DNA of 64,000 bases from assembly GCA_964016985.1 (NCBI GenBank), contig OZ024828.1, forward strand, positions 32,255,129 through 32,319,128. Reading direction: 5' to 3'. The notes beneath the pieces were generated by a model, which was given only the letters and a program-made list of their open reading frames with translations, had not been told where the DNA came from and did not search any database. This document shows positions 43,651 to 55,915 of this stretch, piece by piece. Origin of the DNA: Anodontia alba (taxonomy: Eukaryota > Mollusca > Bivalvia > Lucinida > Lucinidae). A program made the translations under genes and the position numbers. The stretch's first letter is position 1. Each line of letters opens with the position of its first letter.

Positions 43651-45149
43651 GCCTTTCCTTTCTAGCGATATATTAAAGTGGGAATCGATTTCTAACTCTG
43701 CTGCTTGACTACATTATGCTTTTCCTTTTATTTTTATTTTATTTATTTATTTTTATTTTATTTATTTTTTTTTTTTATTTTTATTTTTGTCCTCAACGTT
43801 GTGCAGTAACTGCGTTTTATGTATTTGTTATACTATTTCTTCAGGCGAGTAAGTCCGTATGTTTATTGTAAACAAGAAGAAAACAAAAAACAATCGCATC
43901 AGCCGCTGCATGATTAAAGTGTCTTAGCGGCCTGCGTGAACCGAAAAGAATTAAAGCACCCAGGAATGACCGTGTAAATTGGAAAGGACGTCCCGATAAT
44001 CGATACATACCTCGTGATTGTTGCACTTTCTTCAGTTATATTTTGGGTTATCTGCAAGTTTCAGTTATATCTGACAAATTTATTCCTAGTGTAAAGCTAA
44101 AGACAATTCAGTGGGACATGAGCAACGGATGAAAGCTTAACTGATTGCATGCTATTATATTAATTATATTTATCCTTAGATATTAATAACTGCGATTTGT
44201 TTTATACTGTTTTACGATACATTCTTCTGAAGTGTTACTTTTCATACAGTGACAAAAAGTCAGCTTAGGCTATGGTGCATAAGTATTGCCCGCATAAAAA
44301 CATTTTGTTTCAGTTTAGAGGGCCAATGATTGATATATGTATTTGTCTCGAAAGCAGGGATAGACAAATCTAAGTAACAAATTGTGCATCATAATAAAAA
44401 GCTTGGAATACGAGCTCATTCGTTGTAAAATTTTCCGTGGGTGGAGGACAAAGGCGTTTGTCAATTCTGATAGTTGTTACATATAGTAGCTCACGATTGA
44501 GTTCACTTGAATTTTATAAACGTGATTATGTGTATAAAATGAGAAGAATATACACGTTTTGTGAAAATTCATTGCTATTTATCGTTATCGTCCGGAAATG
44601 AAACTACGGACATATGGTGGGCAGATAACTTTTGTAAAAATTGACGAAGTTTGCCTGTTAATAATTCTAAACTAGACTCTACAATATCAGTGGATATATA
44701 CCGCGTTTGGCGAAAACCCATTGATATTTATTCAAGTTATCACCCGGAAACGAAAATGCGGATGGACGGACAGACGAACGGGTTCAGGGAAGTCCACAGT
44801 GAAACCATAATACTCTGCACTATCGCGTGGCGTATTAAATACTTATAATGCCTGAAATAAATTAGCTTTGTCTAAGTGAAGTAAAATGAAGTAAAGTACA
44901 TATATTACTAAACCTAGGTTAGAAATGCGTCGGTAAGGATCTGTTGTGAGCAGAACGTTTAGACACCCATTTGTATCTCGGAGCTACCGATAAAATTAAC
45001 AAACAACAATCAAACATGTTTTTTGGAGAAAACCCGCTTGCACATCGAAATTGACACATATTCTTCTTTCTAAAGTTAATGAATGAAGAAATATTTAAAA
45101 CATGTCTATCTAAGAGATTCCCATAAACCATCAAAAACTAAAATCAAAA

Positions 45150-45180
<31 letters not shown>

Positions 45181-45284
45181 GACAAACTCCGCTTGCAGAA
45201 CGACTAACATACCCACGATGAACTCAGGAATTGACATATTCTCTTATTTTGGACGTTTATAGATGAAATGTTTAGTCTAAAGTA
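43651..45284. other. No gene; T/A-rich tract 43727-43785, T-run 45150-45180
   Basis: Near 44640-44770, GACGGACAGACGAACGGGTT and CTAAACTAGACTCTAC are unremarkable words. No exon recognised. Confidence 0.45.
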
Positions 45285-45642
45285 CAGTCGAACCTCAATG
45301 GCTCGAACATCTTTGGGACCATGGAAATTCGTTCAAGACATGGGTAGTTTGAGCCACTGAGGGTTAATCATGGCACCAGTTCAGGAAGCAAATAGCGATA
45401 ATTTAGGGAAATCTTTTCGATTTTCTACACAGTGATTGTACGTTGTGTGTACTCATTAGAATCGCCTCGATGAGGCGATGCTAATGAGTACACATAACAT
45501 ACAATTTCACGATAAAATAAGAAAATTTCCTTTAATATTTGTTTTCTTGAGCTATCGGAAGAATTTCATAGGGACTCAAAAACGAGTTCGAATTTGCCAT
45601 GGTAAACGAGTCATCGGTGTTTGAGCCATCGAAGTTCGACTC
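45285..45642. mobile_element. Family B pogo-like MITE, copy 2
   Basis: CAGTCGAACCTCAATGGCTC at the left, GAGCCATCGAAGTTCGACTC at the right, TA on both borders. Central hairpin GTGTACTCATTAGAATCGCC / GGCGATGCTAATGAGTACAC. 358 bp, same orientation as copy 1 and close to it in sequence. Confidence 0.88.
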
Positions 45643-45709
45643 TATTATTGTATATACCTCATGTGAACTGCAAATGGCCTTTGTTACCCGCATATGATCA
45701 AATGAGCAG

Positions 45710-45930
45710 CCACGTCAAAACAATGTACTTTCAGATTTGTGCACCAAGCAAAGATTAAGATCAGCCTGCGCATTCGCGCTGTCTGATCAGATTTTTCACT
45801 GGGTATATTTTGAATAAACAAGAATGCAATGTTTATTCAAGCCAACGAAGACAATGAATACTCTGATCAGACTGCGTGGACACGCAGGCTGATTTGAGCT
45901 TTCGCTGGGCCCACATGCTGAAGGTACAAA
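45710..45930. repeat. Family F palindromic element, copy 6
   Basis: CACGTCAAAACAATGTACTT, GATCAGCCTGCGCATTCGCG, CTGTCTGATCAG, then AATACTCTGATCAGACTGCG and GACACGCAGGCTGATTTGAG, ending GGGCCCACATG. Good match to copies 1 and 4. Confidence 0.7.
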
Positions 45931-46389
45931 TGACTCAAATGGTCTCCTTTTTGTTTTGCTGATCGTTAGTTTAACACACTGCACTTAATGTGATACCTTG
46001 TTTAAGATGGTCGCGGGGATTTATTTGATAAAACAATCACCTCGGTAAAAATATATCGATTATAATTAAGAACGTGTCGCTTCGTAGAATAGTACAGTAT
46101 TACGATTGTGTCGCTATCTCGCGGTATTGACTACCGATAAATGTATACATATAATGCTACCCTGGATAGGTCACAAACACAAAGCACGTCCTTCTCAAAA
46201 CATCAAAAGAAGAAAAAACTATGAAACAAATAAACAAACAACACCTTTACATTACCCGACATGCGAAAAAATCACGAACCGGAAAAACAGAACTGTCTCC
46301 GCAACCCCGGGTGCGGCCAGCAAGAAAACACGTACTGACCGTGTTTACATCTTATTATTTGCTATCTAATTGATTCGAAATATTTTGTA

Positions 46390-46707
46390 CAGTAAAACGT
46401 CAATGTATTGAACACCGATGCCTCGTTTACCATAGCTGATTGGCACTCGTTCCTGAGTCTCCCGGACATTATTCAAAGTCAAGAAAGAAATGCTCAGAGC
46501 AATGTTCTTTTTTTATCAGGCAAATGTATGTTCTGTAGGCGATTCTATCGAGTACACACAAAGTACAATTACTGTATAGAAGATCACACAACCAGCCTTA
46601 AATAAGCTGTATTTGCCTCTTGACCTGGCGCCACAACTTATCTTCTGTGGCTCAAACTATCCATGTCTAGAACAGTCAGAAATGCTCTAGCCATCAACGT
46701 TTCATCG
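46390..46707. mobile_element. Family B pogo-like MITE, copy 3 (reversed, eroded)
   Basis: CAGTAAAACGTCAATGTATT, GAACACCGATG, CTCGTTTACCATAGCTGATT at the left and CTCTAGCCATCAACGTTTCATCG at the right, TA borders. The central hairpin has lost one arm (only GGCGATTCTATCGAGTACAC remains). Confidence 0.7.
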
Positions 46708-46991
46708 TATTTGATTTGAGGCAAATAAATGTTCCATAAGAAGACGCTACATAGTAACAATTTTAAGTTAGTTCTTTACACATACTTAAATTACATCAAT
46801 TGTGGAAACAACAATGAAATTAATGTCAAACTGTCAGAATCAAAACCGTGAACAATTATATTCGTGTCGCATAATTTTATCACTCATGTCGCTTGGTTTG
46901 TTCACTCATGTCTAAAAACATACTGCTTTTCTAGCACGTACACCCAATAAATGATTCCTGCTATTTGCCTGTAATACTTGCTGCAGAAATT

Positions 46992-47257
46992 CATCACGAA
47001 AACATGCCTATATAAAGACGACCCCCTTAAACCCCACTTCTATACAGTTAAACTGGGGTTTACAGGGGTATACATTATTTTTCTTAATTCTGCTAAAAAC
47101 ATATATTGCGGGTACACGTTAGAACCGCCTCGTCGAGGCGGTTCTAACGAGTACCAACAATCTATGTTTTGAGCAGAAATATGAAAAATATCAGATATTT
47201 TTTTATCTGAAAATTTTCAGTTTTTGGTGGCAAAATGTTCAGTATATTTGAATAGGA
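46992..47257. mobile_element. Family A hairpin element, copy 9 (right end lost)
   Basis: CATCACGAAAACATGCCTAT at the left; the right stops at AGTATATTTGAATAGGAC, without the ACATGTTTTCG end. Central stem GTTAGAACCGCCTCGTCGAG with perfect complement. Reversed orientation. Confidence 0.85.
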
Positions 47258-50200
47258 CAAGAATACACCTCCAAAGAAAACGGATGTGACATAAAAATAT
47301 TATCTCCCCTACTATAAAGTGGGGGTGGGGGGGGGGTTGGGGGGTGTTATTTTAACTGAATAATACAAACAATGGGAACAGTGTCTTGTTCCATTAAATA
47401 CTAGTTAGGCAGCCATCTGTCTCTCAAAGCTTGTCTACTTTTTGCACAGAATCAATTGTGCCCATTCTCCTTTCCCAACTGCAACATTCGTAGATGCCAA
47501 AGACAACAAAAGTGTAGGCATTGCAAACATTATTTAACGTTTAAGTTGGCTTCATACGTACAGCAGTCGATAAATTGATGCTTTTTTCCTCTATTTTTTC
47601 CAGGGAACAGGATTTTACTATTCATGCAAATTTTCTCCATCGGAGACAAACTGCACGAAACTTTTAAACGGAAAGGAAGGCAATGATCAGGAATCGATAC
47701 AAGTACCTAACACATTCCGTCCAAGACACCATAGAGAAAGAAGGACGAACTTAAAGCAACGGCACCACAATCAAAACACTACAAGCAAAAAGCCAAAAGG
47801 ACAGTTTTTTCCAATCCTGCTTCCGGGTAAAATAAGAAAATAACTCACTACGTCGGATGGTATAAATTTTACCCAGCATGCTAAGTGTTAATGAATATAG
47901 AAAACAACTGTACCGCGTCATATGACTATTTACGATTATATTCTCTGTAAATGTGTGTCAAGTTAATATTCTGTTATGTCAGAAGACGCCTATGTTTGCA
48001 AGGCAGCTGATATTTAGCGTCTTGTACCCTCATGCATTTCTTTAGGGCTCCTTATTTTTCTGAACATAGGATAATAGCAGTGGAGTATGTTCAAGTTGTA
48101 TGCAGTTTCAGGATACGTTTTCAATGTTTATTCTACTATTACACCAGTAATAATGTCATTTATTTTTCGCCAAATTGTACGTGGTCATTTCGTACATGAC
48201 TGCATGAAAAATAAATAAATAAAACATGAATCAAAACATGCATAGGTCAAAAGTGTGAGGCGAAGGAGTCCTGTACCTTTTATCACCAGGGCGCTCAACT
48301 GATATTGGCTTACAGTTGGGCAAGGCCTATTGTCCATGCAACAGGTAAGGGTAGAGGGGAAATGCTGTTATTTGTCCGTTCCTTCACTGTGTTTCATTTC
48401 CCCCTTTCTTTCCTATCCTCTATTTCATCTCCTATACTATCTCTTCTACCTCTTTTCTCCCTTTCACTGGGAGACGACAAAAAGATGACCCATAAGTGTT
48501 GACGTTCGTTTGACCTCATCACAATCAATCAAACGTTATTTCTAAGAATTAAATAAACTGTTTACTTTGAGACTTTTGCATGAAAAGCAAACACGCTCTG
48601 AAGAACACACTTGTAACAGTAATTTGTTGAAGCACGTCCTGACAACTGACATAATATTGACCGGTCAGTTCGTACGGTGATTTTATCATATGTCGCAATA
48701 ATTACTAAACCCAAAATATAATGTAATCTCAACCCACACATATTCGCAGGAGTATTTGCAAACACTAACTACCCCTTGTGAATATCTCAAACATAATGTT
48801 GAAGGTAAATGCAAATGATATGTATCACGGTAAGTATTATACAGCCAGGAAAGCGTGCAATTAGCATACCTCTACCGTGTTTATATACATATAAACTGTA
48901 AAGAGTAGGCAGCAAATGTTAGATTTGCTGCTTTCTACTAAATTCTGAATTCACCACGTGCGTACAATGTGCATGCTGATAAGTGTCGACATAAATATAA
49001 ATCTACACAGGACAGACATGCTAGAATCTGAAACTGTTCTCAGCACGGATGCAGGAATTATAATACAGCAAATCATGTTGACCTTATTGATACGTTTCAA
49101 AATACGTAAGCAGAAAAATGAACAGTCTCTGCTCAACTGTGAACTTTGGTATGTTCCATTTTCTCATGCTCCGGCTACGCTTATGCGTAAAGCCTTCAAT
49201 AAGCGTGGTTCTACGGCTCATATGCTAACATCCGTCTGGACCCAGATGAGCATGCACATTTGTGCAGTCTAATCTGGGTTTTCTCTGTTCACCAATATTT
49301 ACTATAATATAGGTTCGTTGAATTCGAAGCGAAGGTCCTGATTCTATTCTACTAAGCCTTCATTAAGCGTTGTTCAAAGGTGTCAGAGAGTTACTGCAGT
49401 ACTGAAAATTAAGGACTGTATGTTTTACACTTTTGCCAATTCCAGTGTCTCCTTGTTTGCGTAGTGTATAATTCTCATCGCGGCTCTCTCAACCACTGTA
49501 TTTACCATAAATACTCGGACGCATTAGTGCCTTTACTATACCTATTCTGATATTTGGACAAAATCAAAAGTGTCCAGCAAAAGTCACAACTGCAGAACGT
49601 ATTATTATTTTTAACCGGAAGACGAGAAGGGTTCAATATGTCATATGCTCAAAGTGATGACACAGACAACCATAAGCGCAGTCTGGTCAGGTGTTCTTTT
49701 TTTGCCAGTATTTTTACTGTAACTTTCAACAATATTATAAGTGGACAGAGTAAGACCCTGATCCAATAGCTTGCATTGTGGCACGCAGGCTTATCCGCAC
49801 CTTCATTAGTCATATATGCATAATTCTCATGTTGCTATTTTACTATAAGCTCATTTTTTTTCAAAATAAATATTTAAAACACAAACAAAGCCTGCAATAT
49901 TATGAAAAGAAATATTTACACTGTTAACGTTTACTGAAATAAAACAAAAGTAGTTACAAAGAAAACCTTACAAAGAATAGTAACGATTTGAACCCACACG
50001 AAGACACATGTGTCTTCAGTTGAAATAGTACAAATCTACTAGACCAATGGGACCCCAATATTTCGCGTTATATATTTTGTTTATAGCACTTAGTGAAGTG
50101 AACAGTTGGTAAAGAGAGGCAAATAGTCGCTTTAAACAACTTGGTCGTCTGTAAAACAAGCATAAGAATCTTGTGATAAGAACCAATCAACATTTATAGT

Positions 50201-50620
50201 ACTGCAATTCAGTTAGCTATAGACTATCCTATACTATTATACTGTTTGCATTGAAGGAAGTGTAACTGATAGACCATATTTGAGGATAATATTTACAACA
50301 TCAACTTTACGAAAACCATTTGATTTTAATACACAATGTATATTTAAAGTTAGCAATTATTTACTAAGCGTGCAATGATAATTTCTCCATCTAGCTGTAG
50401 AGTTACTGTCCAGATTTCTCCTGGACGCTGAATAAAATATATGGTTTCGTTCATATATATATGTTTCGTTGACAAGCGGAATCCTTCCCGGTGGAGAGGA
50501 TTGCGCAAAGATAGTTCCTTTTATTTTTTATTTTATTTACTTATTTATTATTATTTTTTTTTTTTTTTTTTGTATTGGGGCGAGGTATTCTATGGGTCCT
50601 TTTTGGATATCTATTCGGGT

Positions 50621-50673
<53 letters not shown>

Positions 50674-50813
50674 GACGACCACGTACGAATACAGACTAAG
50701 TAGCTGGAATTAGAAAGACACCCTGGAAGAGTTTAAGGAATGAGCCGTCATTTAGTTTGAGTTCCGGACTCTCCATAATGCGATTCACGAGGGAATAAAG
50801 GTATCAAAATATA
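47258..50813. other. No gene recognised; G-run 47322-47346 and (CA)n 50622-50668
   Basis: A long stretch without a recognisable exon. It has a G-rich run at 47322-47346, an AT/T tract at 50520-50573 and 23 CA units at 50622-50668. Near 49240-49275 CTGGACCCAGATGAGCATGC is a family F/G-like word. Confidence 0.45.
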
Positions 50814-51098
50814 CAGTAAACTTAATGACTCGAACACCGATGGCTCGTTTACCGTAGCTGGTTAACTCTTTTTGAGTTTCTAGGTAATTCTTCCGATGTC
50901 TCAAGAAAACAAATATTTAGTGATAGATTAGGAATATTTTTTTATTTCATCATGAAGATGTATGACATGTGTACTCATTTGAATCGTCTCACCGTGGTGA
51001 TTCTTATGCGTACATACAACATACCATTATTTATAAATAAAAAAGACATCCCTGAATTATCCCGAATTGCGTTCTGACTTGGTGTTACGATTTACGTA

Positions 51099-51364
51099 TA
51101 GTACTTCGACATATCAGATTTGCGGACTCAGGAAAACAATTAATCGAACAACCACCTTTAACAGTAATCTGACTCCTAAGTTAGAGACATTTTGAAAATA
51201 TTGTGGAAAAGAGGAGAAATTGCTCCTAAGGAGCAATTTCTCCTCTTTTCCACAATATTTTATTGCCTGTTGGTAGATCTCTGTGTTAAAACAGGGACCA
51301 GATTTTCACTTCGAGATAAGCGGTTATTCGAGATAAATGAGTTCGAGATAACGGGAGTCGACTG
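51099..51364. mobile_element. Family L pogo-like element nested in family B copy 4
   Basis: Right end ATTCGAGATAAATGAG, TTCGAGATAACGGGAGTCGACTG then TA. This reads as CAGTCGACTCCCGTTATCTC from the other strand, a pogo/Tigger-type end. The left boundary is eroded and uncertain. A perfect hairpin at 51195-51261 lies inside. Confidence 0.6.
51195..51261. repeat. Perfect 33-bp-arm hairpin, 1-base loop
   Basis: AAAATATTGTGGAAAAGAGG and AGAAATTGCTCCT form the left arm; the right arm (51229-51261) is its exact complement with a single A between. It interrupts element L. Confidence 0.92.
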
Positions 51365-51936
51365 TATCTAGAGCTAACTATCCGTATCTAGAACAATTTT
51401 TTATGGTCCCAAAGCTGTTTGAGCCATTGAGGTTCGATTGTATATCAGAATACCCAATAAAATTTGGTCATCTATTTTCGTTTACTTCATGAGTTTCTTG
51501 CTGCAAAATGTCCCTCTTTTCAGAAATAATTTTATATATATTAGTGTTGAAGCCAAAAGGGAATTATTTCTACTCACGCCCAGGTAAAGTCTTGAACAGT
51601 ATGCCTAGAATCTTTTCCAACATAGTGACTACTACAGGGAGCGAATTTTTTCCCAAAAGAGCAGCTCCTACAGTAAAGAAGCAAAATATTTAATGGTAAT
51701 GCCGCTTTATATATATATTCTTACATATGAAACGTAAATGCGTATGTGCGTAATGAGCGCTACGCTTATGTTGTGTATATTTTTTTTTTTTGTTTAGCTA
51801 GGAAACAGTCCGATCGACCCATATTATGAATATAAGCAATGCATATTCCTTTTTTCTCAATAAGAGAGACCGAAATATCCCCAGTTTTGTTAAATGTGTC
51901 AGTGACCGAGAAACCCAAAGAAAAAGAACAAGTTCA

Positions 51937-52037
<101 letters not shown>

Positions 52038-52199
52038 CCTGGACCAAAGTTAACGGTTCACCGATAAAGCTAGTTTCATAATCACATCATATGCTTTAAT
52101 TGCTGTGACACTTTGCATTTTGAATACTGCCATTGATATGGACTTATTTATAATTCCATGCTTTTGTACTTTAATACTTTTGATACAGAGGCTCCGATT

Positions 52200-52446
52200 C
52201 TGGATTCAAATTTATCAATCATAGTAATAAAATTTCATGTTAAAGCGGAATGACTTTGATTTTGTTCTTGTTCATTTTCCGACACGTACGGCAAAGTCCC
52301 TCACACGACACTATAGACTAATTTGTTTCGCTAGAATACCAAGTGAAGTCAGTGAATTTAATGATCGAACTATATTGTGTAAAACATTTTCTGAATTGAT
52401 TTACAAACACTTCTGCAGAAAAGTCTATCGAAACTTGATTTTATGA
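52200..52446 (+). pseudogene. Reverse transcriptase C-terminal fragment (same class as 54334-56030)
   Basis: KRNDFDFVLVHFP at 52243-52281 parallels KRDDFDFEIVNF in the larger pseudogene. ICFARIPSEVSEFNDR then fits the following ISQLIRFAR-like segment. Frame changes are needed between blocks and the catalytic region is absent. It abuts family D copy 4 at 52453, so the junction probably marks a 5' truncation or insertion. Confidence 0.55.
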
Positions 52447-52452
52447 TGACTT

Positions 52453-52734
52453 AGTCCCGGTGTTAGTCTTACTCTTTGTTGTTTTGCGGTTTATTATACG
52501 AGGCGATTTGTTTTAAGTCTTGCCTTGTGTTATTTTATTCTTGTTTTTTTTTTTTTTTTTTCAGTCCTTTTAGCGTTGCGATTACCTCGCATGGGAAAGA
52601 GAGAGGTAATTTTAGTGCTTTTCGTACGTTTGTTCTATTTGCGCTTGTTTGTTTTGTCTGTTTCCTCTTCCTCTTGGTGTCTGGGAAAGGCTGCGGCTTG
52701 TGATTGTGGCACGCCCTGGGCTTTTCTCTTACCT
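52453..52734 (+). repeat. Family D copy 4 (5'-truncated)
   Basis: Starts GTCCCGGTGTTAGTCTTAC, contains a 17-base T-run in place of the usual GTGTTTTT, and ends GCTTTTCTCTTACC. Diverged from copies 1 to 3. Confidence 0.8.
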
Positions 52735-52867
52735 GTTCTAGTCTTTTAATTCAGAAATGTTGTTAGCAATACTGATTTTTGCGAACAATTCAAAACGATT
52801 GTCAAGATAGGTTAAAACATACTTGATATACGTAAGTTTAATGTATGGTTTCAAACCAAATTATAGT

Positions 52868-53032
52868 TGACAGTCTCGCTTTCCTGTTTAATTGCACAAC
52901 TGCGAGTCGGCCTCAGACTGGATGATGGCTCCTTCCTCACTCTGTTTCAGAAAGTTGGCCGCAGGCTATTGCTGAGGTCGGGCCCATCGTGGTCAAAGGT
53001 ATAGTTTTAGTTTGCTCTGGTTTCGAATTGCC
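52868..53032 (+). repeat. Family D 5' region, separate diverged piece
   Basis: GTTTAATTGCACAACTGCG, GGCCTCAGACTGGATGATGG and CCCATCGTGGTCAAAGGTAT match the 5' region of family D (33850-34005), but here it lies downstream of a 3' end. A second, 3'-broken copy is the simplest reading. Confidence 0.55.
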
Positions 53033-53639
53033 ATAAAGCTGTTTCTGCTGAATGTTCAAAGACGGTTCTTCTGTAGCAATTCAGCTTTATCATTGCTTCA
53101 TTGTGTCTTGTCATTGTTTGCTCCTCATCTTTTCTGTCAGTTCCATGGGAAGAATGTGCTTTCTGACTGTTTTTCCTGTGTCACTACATTAATATGTTTG
53201 TTGTTTTGTTACATATATCTGATAATACCCAGGTCGGACTTTCATTAAGTGTTACGCTGTGGATTTTATATGTGTTGCAACTGTAGTCTTCTATGAGTAA
53301 TTGAACATAAGATGCCCGTCAGTCTTCATTCCTTGCTTAAGTTCACATTAAGGAACTTCATACACGTGGTTGACTTTCAGCTATTGTTTAAAAAGGATAG
53401 TACATCTTTTCTGAATTCTTGCTTTTCTGCTCACCAAGACACTTTTCTAAACGGGTCTACTATAGTTGGAAATTTATTTGCCCATGCAAATTCTTACATT
53501 GTAAAGTAGACCCATTTTGAGGAGGGAAGTAAATCAATTTTGACGAGTTACCTGCACTGAAATTACATCAGTTCCGCTTATATTTAAGAGTTAGTAACTA
53601 GACTGGTTTGTGATTTCATTCCCAGAGCAAGCACAATTA
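53033..53639. other. No gene recognised
   Basis: Two short frames here have no recognisable domain. No bounded element seen. Confidence 0.35.
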
Positions 53640-54070
53640 TAACAAAAAAATACAGGAAAAAGCCACAAACATGAAAATATTGAAATTTATAACGGCTGCT
53701 TTTGAGAGCACATTAAACAAAATCAAAACCGGAGTCTCTTCATATTACAGCAATGTTTTTTGCAGAGATATCAGAATCGGTTCATTTATCCAAGAAATGA
53801 TAATAAAAAATATACTATGATAAAGTACCGGATGACTTTTTTACGGCCGCCATACAGCACTTAACACCAGCTACAGTGAAGCCAAACAACTGAAGGTTGC
53901 GCCTAGAAAGTACATAATAAAAGATAATGAAACTCGGAGTCTCGGTTTCACTGTGAGTCTTTATAAGCAGTAATTGAGCTTGCATTGTTGTAAATACACC
54001 AGCACTGGCTAACGTTGAAATATATTTTCAGAACTGGTTCAATGATCACAAAGAAACATATAAATGTAAC
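53640..54070 (-). repeat. Family E copy, minus strand, two units
   Basis: AAATCAAAACCGGAGTCTC (53719) and AAACTCGGAGTCTCGGTTTC (53931) are two inverted AATAAAACCGAG blocks about 210 bp apart. The second is followed by TATAAGCAGTAATTGAGCTTGC and AGAACTGGTTCAATGATCAC, as in family E read backwards. Confidence 0.6.
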
Positions 54071-54333
54071 CGGATAGAGGTGTAGTTTACTTACATGAAA
54101 TGAAAACACACACTTTCACTTAGTCGAATAGAGAACAATCAAATGAACAGAAAATGAACAGACGAAAATAACTGCAATAGAAACAGTACCATAGAATAGT
54201 TAAAAGTAAAACCTTTGGGTGACTTGTATTTTGCTATACGGATATCATCAAGCACACGTCGTTAATCATGTTACAGTAACAGCTGCATATGCAGCAAACT
54301 CACATTGCCTAAAGCAATGTTAATTCAAACTAC

Positions 54334-54790
54334 TACTCGTCGTTGTTTGAAGGCTTTATTATGTTAATATTCTTAAGCAAGAACTTGGTGGTACAAAGGC
54401 CTATGAACTACAACCCTTGATTTAAGAGAGGGCTGTGGTTAGTAATTATACCTACCATTCAGCCACCGAGTTTGCTGTAAGGGTTAAAGAAGTCCAAGCT
54501 AAGTTTCCTACGTTATATAAGTGGTCTAAACGTCAAAAAAGACCAAACAAAGCACGGTTATTGACGCTTTCAGCTCGTTGTTGTTGGACGGCTCCATTAT
54601 GTTAATATCCTTAAGCAAGAACGTGGTGGCATAATGGCCTATGAACAAAAAGCCTTGATTGTGGTTAATGATCATACCTGCCATTCAGCCACCCAGTTTG
54701 TTGTAAGTGTAAAAGAAAGCCAAGATAGGTTTCCTACGTTATATTGGTAGTCTAAACGTCACAAAAGAACATAAGAAGTACGGTTTATTG
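54334..54790. repeat. Tandem ~238-bp duplication inside the RT pseudogene
   Basis: ATTATGTTAATATTCTTAAG and CCATTATGTTAATATCCTTAAG, CATTCAGCCACCGAGTTTG and CATTCAGCCACCCAGTTTG, TTTCCTACGTTATAT in both. Units start near 54334 and 54572. The duplication covers the FPTLYW motif. Confidence 0.88.
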
Positions 54791-55714
54791 CAAATTTTAA
54801 CTCTTGTATCTCTACTGAACTTTTTAAATTATTGACTTCTTGTCTTATTGCCATCAGAAAGCATGCAATTAGATATTGCGGCAAGGTCTATGAATGATCA
54901 GGCATGAATCTGTTTTGATCTCTTAAAAAATCGAATGAAGTTTTGAATAAACTAAAATCCGGATGTTTTCGTGCATCAAGTTTGTCTACATATAATTTTT
55001 CAACGTTTTACACTACACAACAGTGTACCTAATAATCTTATAAGAGAAAAAAAATAATGATTTAAGTGAATAGACAGTTCATAGGAAGGTTCCCTCAATC
55101 TTGCATGGAATGGAAGAAATGTTTTTTTCCCTTCCGAAAAGCATAGAAATTATACCTTATAGTCATGTCAGAAAGTGTGTGAAGCTCTGACTTTTCTACT
55201 TGACAATATTTACATAAGATTTGGTACTAAGCTATTTACATACAATGGTGGGTATTCCGATGGGTACGAATTGCGTACAGATTGTTCTTGTTCTGCTATG
55301 AAAAAGTCTCTTTCGGAAGAAAAACAAACTGAAGTTATTTAAGCTTTCAACTCGACGTCTAAATATTTGGACAATTTATAAAATATTGATAATAAGTACT
55401 TCGATGGCTTGATTAGTCAAGTTTATCCTTCAGAGCTTCAATTAAATAAAACAAATTCTCCTGAAACTGAAGCACCGTTTTTGGATTGCATTTGTCCATT
55501 TCAGATGGGCTTATTACAAGCAAACTTTATAATAAACGCGATGATTTTGATTTTGAGATTGTGAATTTTTGTATTTGGGTGTGGATAATCCTCGTCTAGC
55601 ATCCTACGGTGTTTATATCTCGCAACTAATTCGGCCTAGTCATGTTTCGTACTTTAACACTTTAAATAAATTGTTAACTGCTAATTTGCCGTGCGACAGC
55701 CGTAAAAAAGTTTT

Positions 55715-55915
55715 TGGGATCACTGAGCCAATCCTGGTTATTTTGAAAATCGAATACTGCTTAGGTCGGGGTGTGGGGAGTGGGGGTGGGGGGGGGAGAG
55801 GGCCGGCGTATGCAGCCACGAAAACTACAGTGTTGCATATGAAAAGACTCAATCAAACCGAGTCTCCGATTTTCGTGGTTTTGTGTTTCATTCTTCCCAA
55901 AGGTAATCCTTTTTT
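55715..55915 (+). repeat. Family E copy inserted in the RT pseudogene, with G-run
   Basis: GGGATCACTGAGCCAATCCT, GGTTATTTTGAAAATCGAAT, G-rich run 55766-55803, ATGAAAAGACTCAATCAAAC, CGAGTCTCCGATTTTCG and CCCAAAGGTAATCC. It separates GVYISQLIR from YRYHKLRK in the RT. Confidence 0.7.

Larger units (their letters stand above)
50814..51440. mobile_element. Family B pogo-like MITE, copy 4, carrying a nested element
   Basis: CAGTAAACTTAATGACTCGA and GAACACCGATGGCTCGTTTA at the left; TTGAGCCATTGAGGTTCGATTG at the right, TA borders. The hairpin core (GTGTACTCATTTGAATCGTC / GTGATTCTTATGCGTACA) is eroded. Family L element sequence ending at 51364 splits it: the B body resumes at CTAGAGCTAACTATCCG. Confidence 0.75.
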
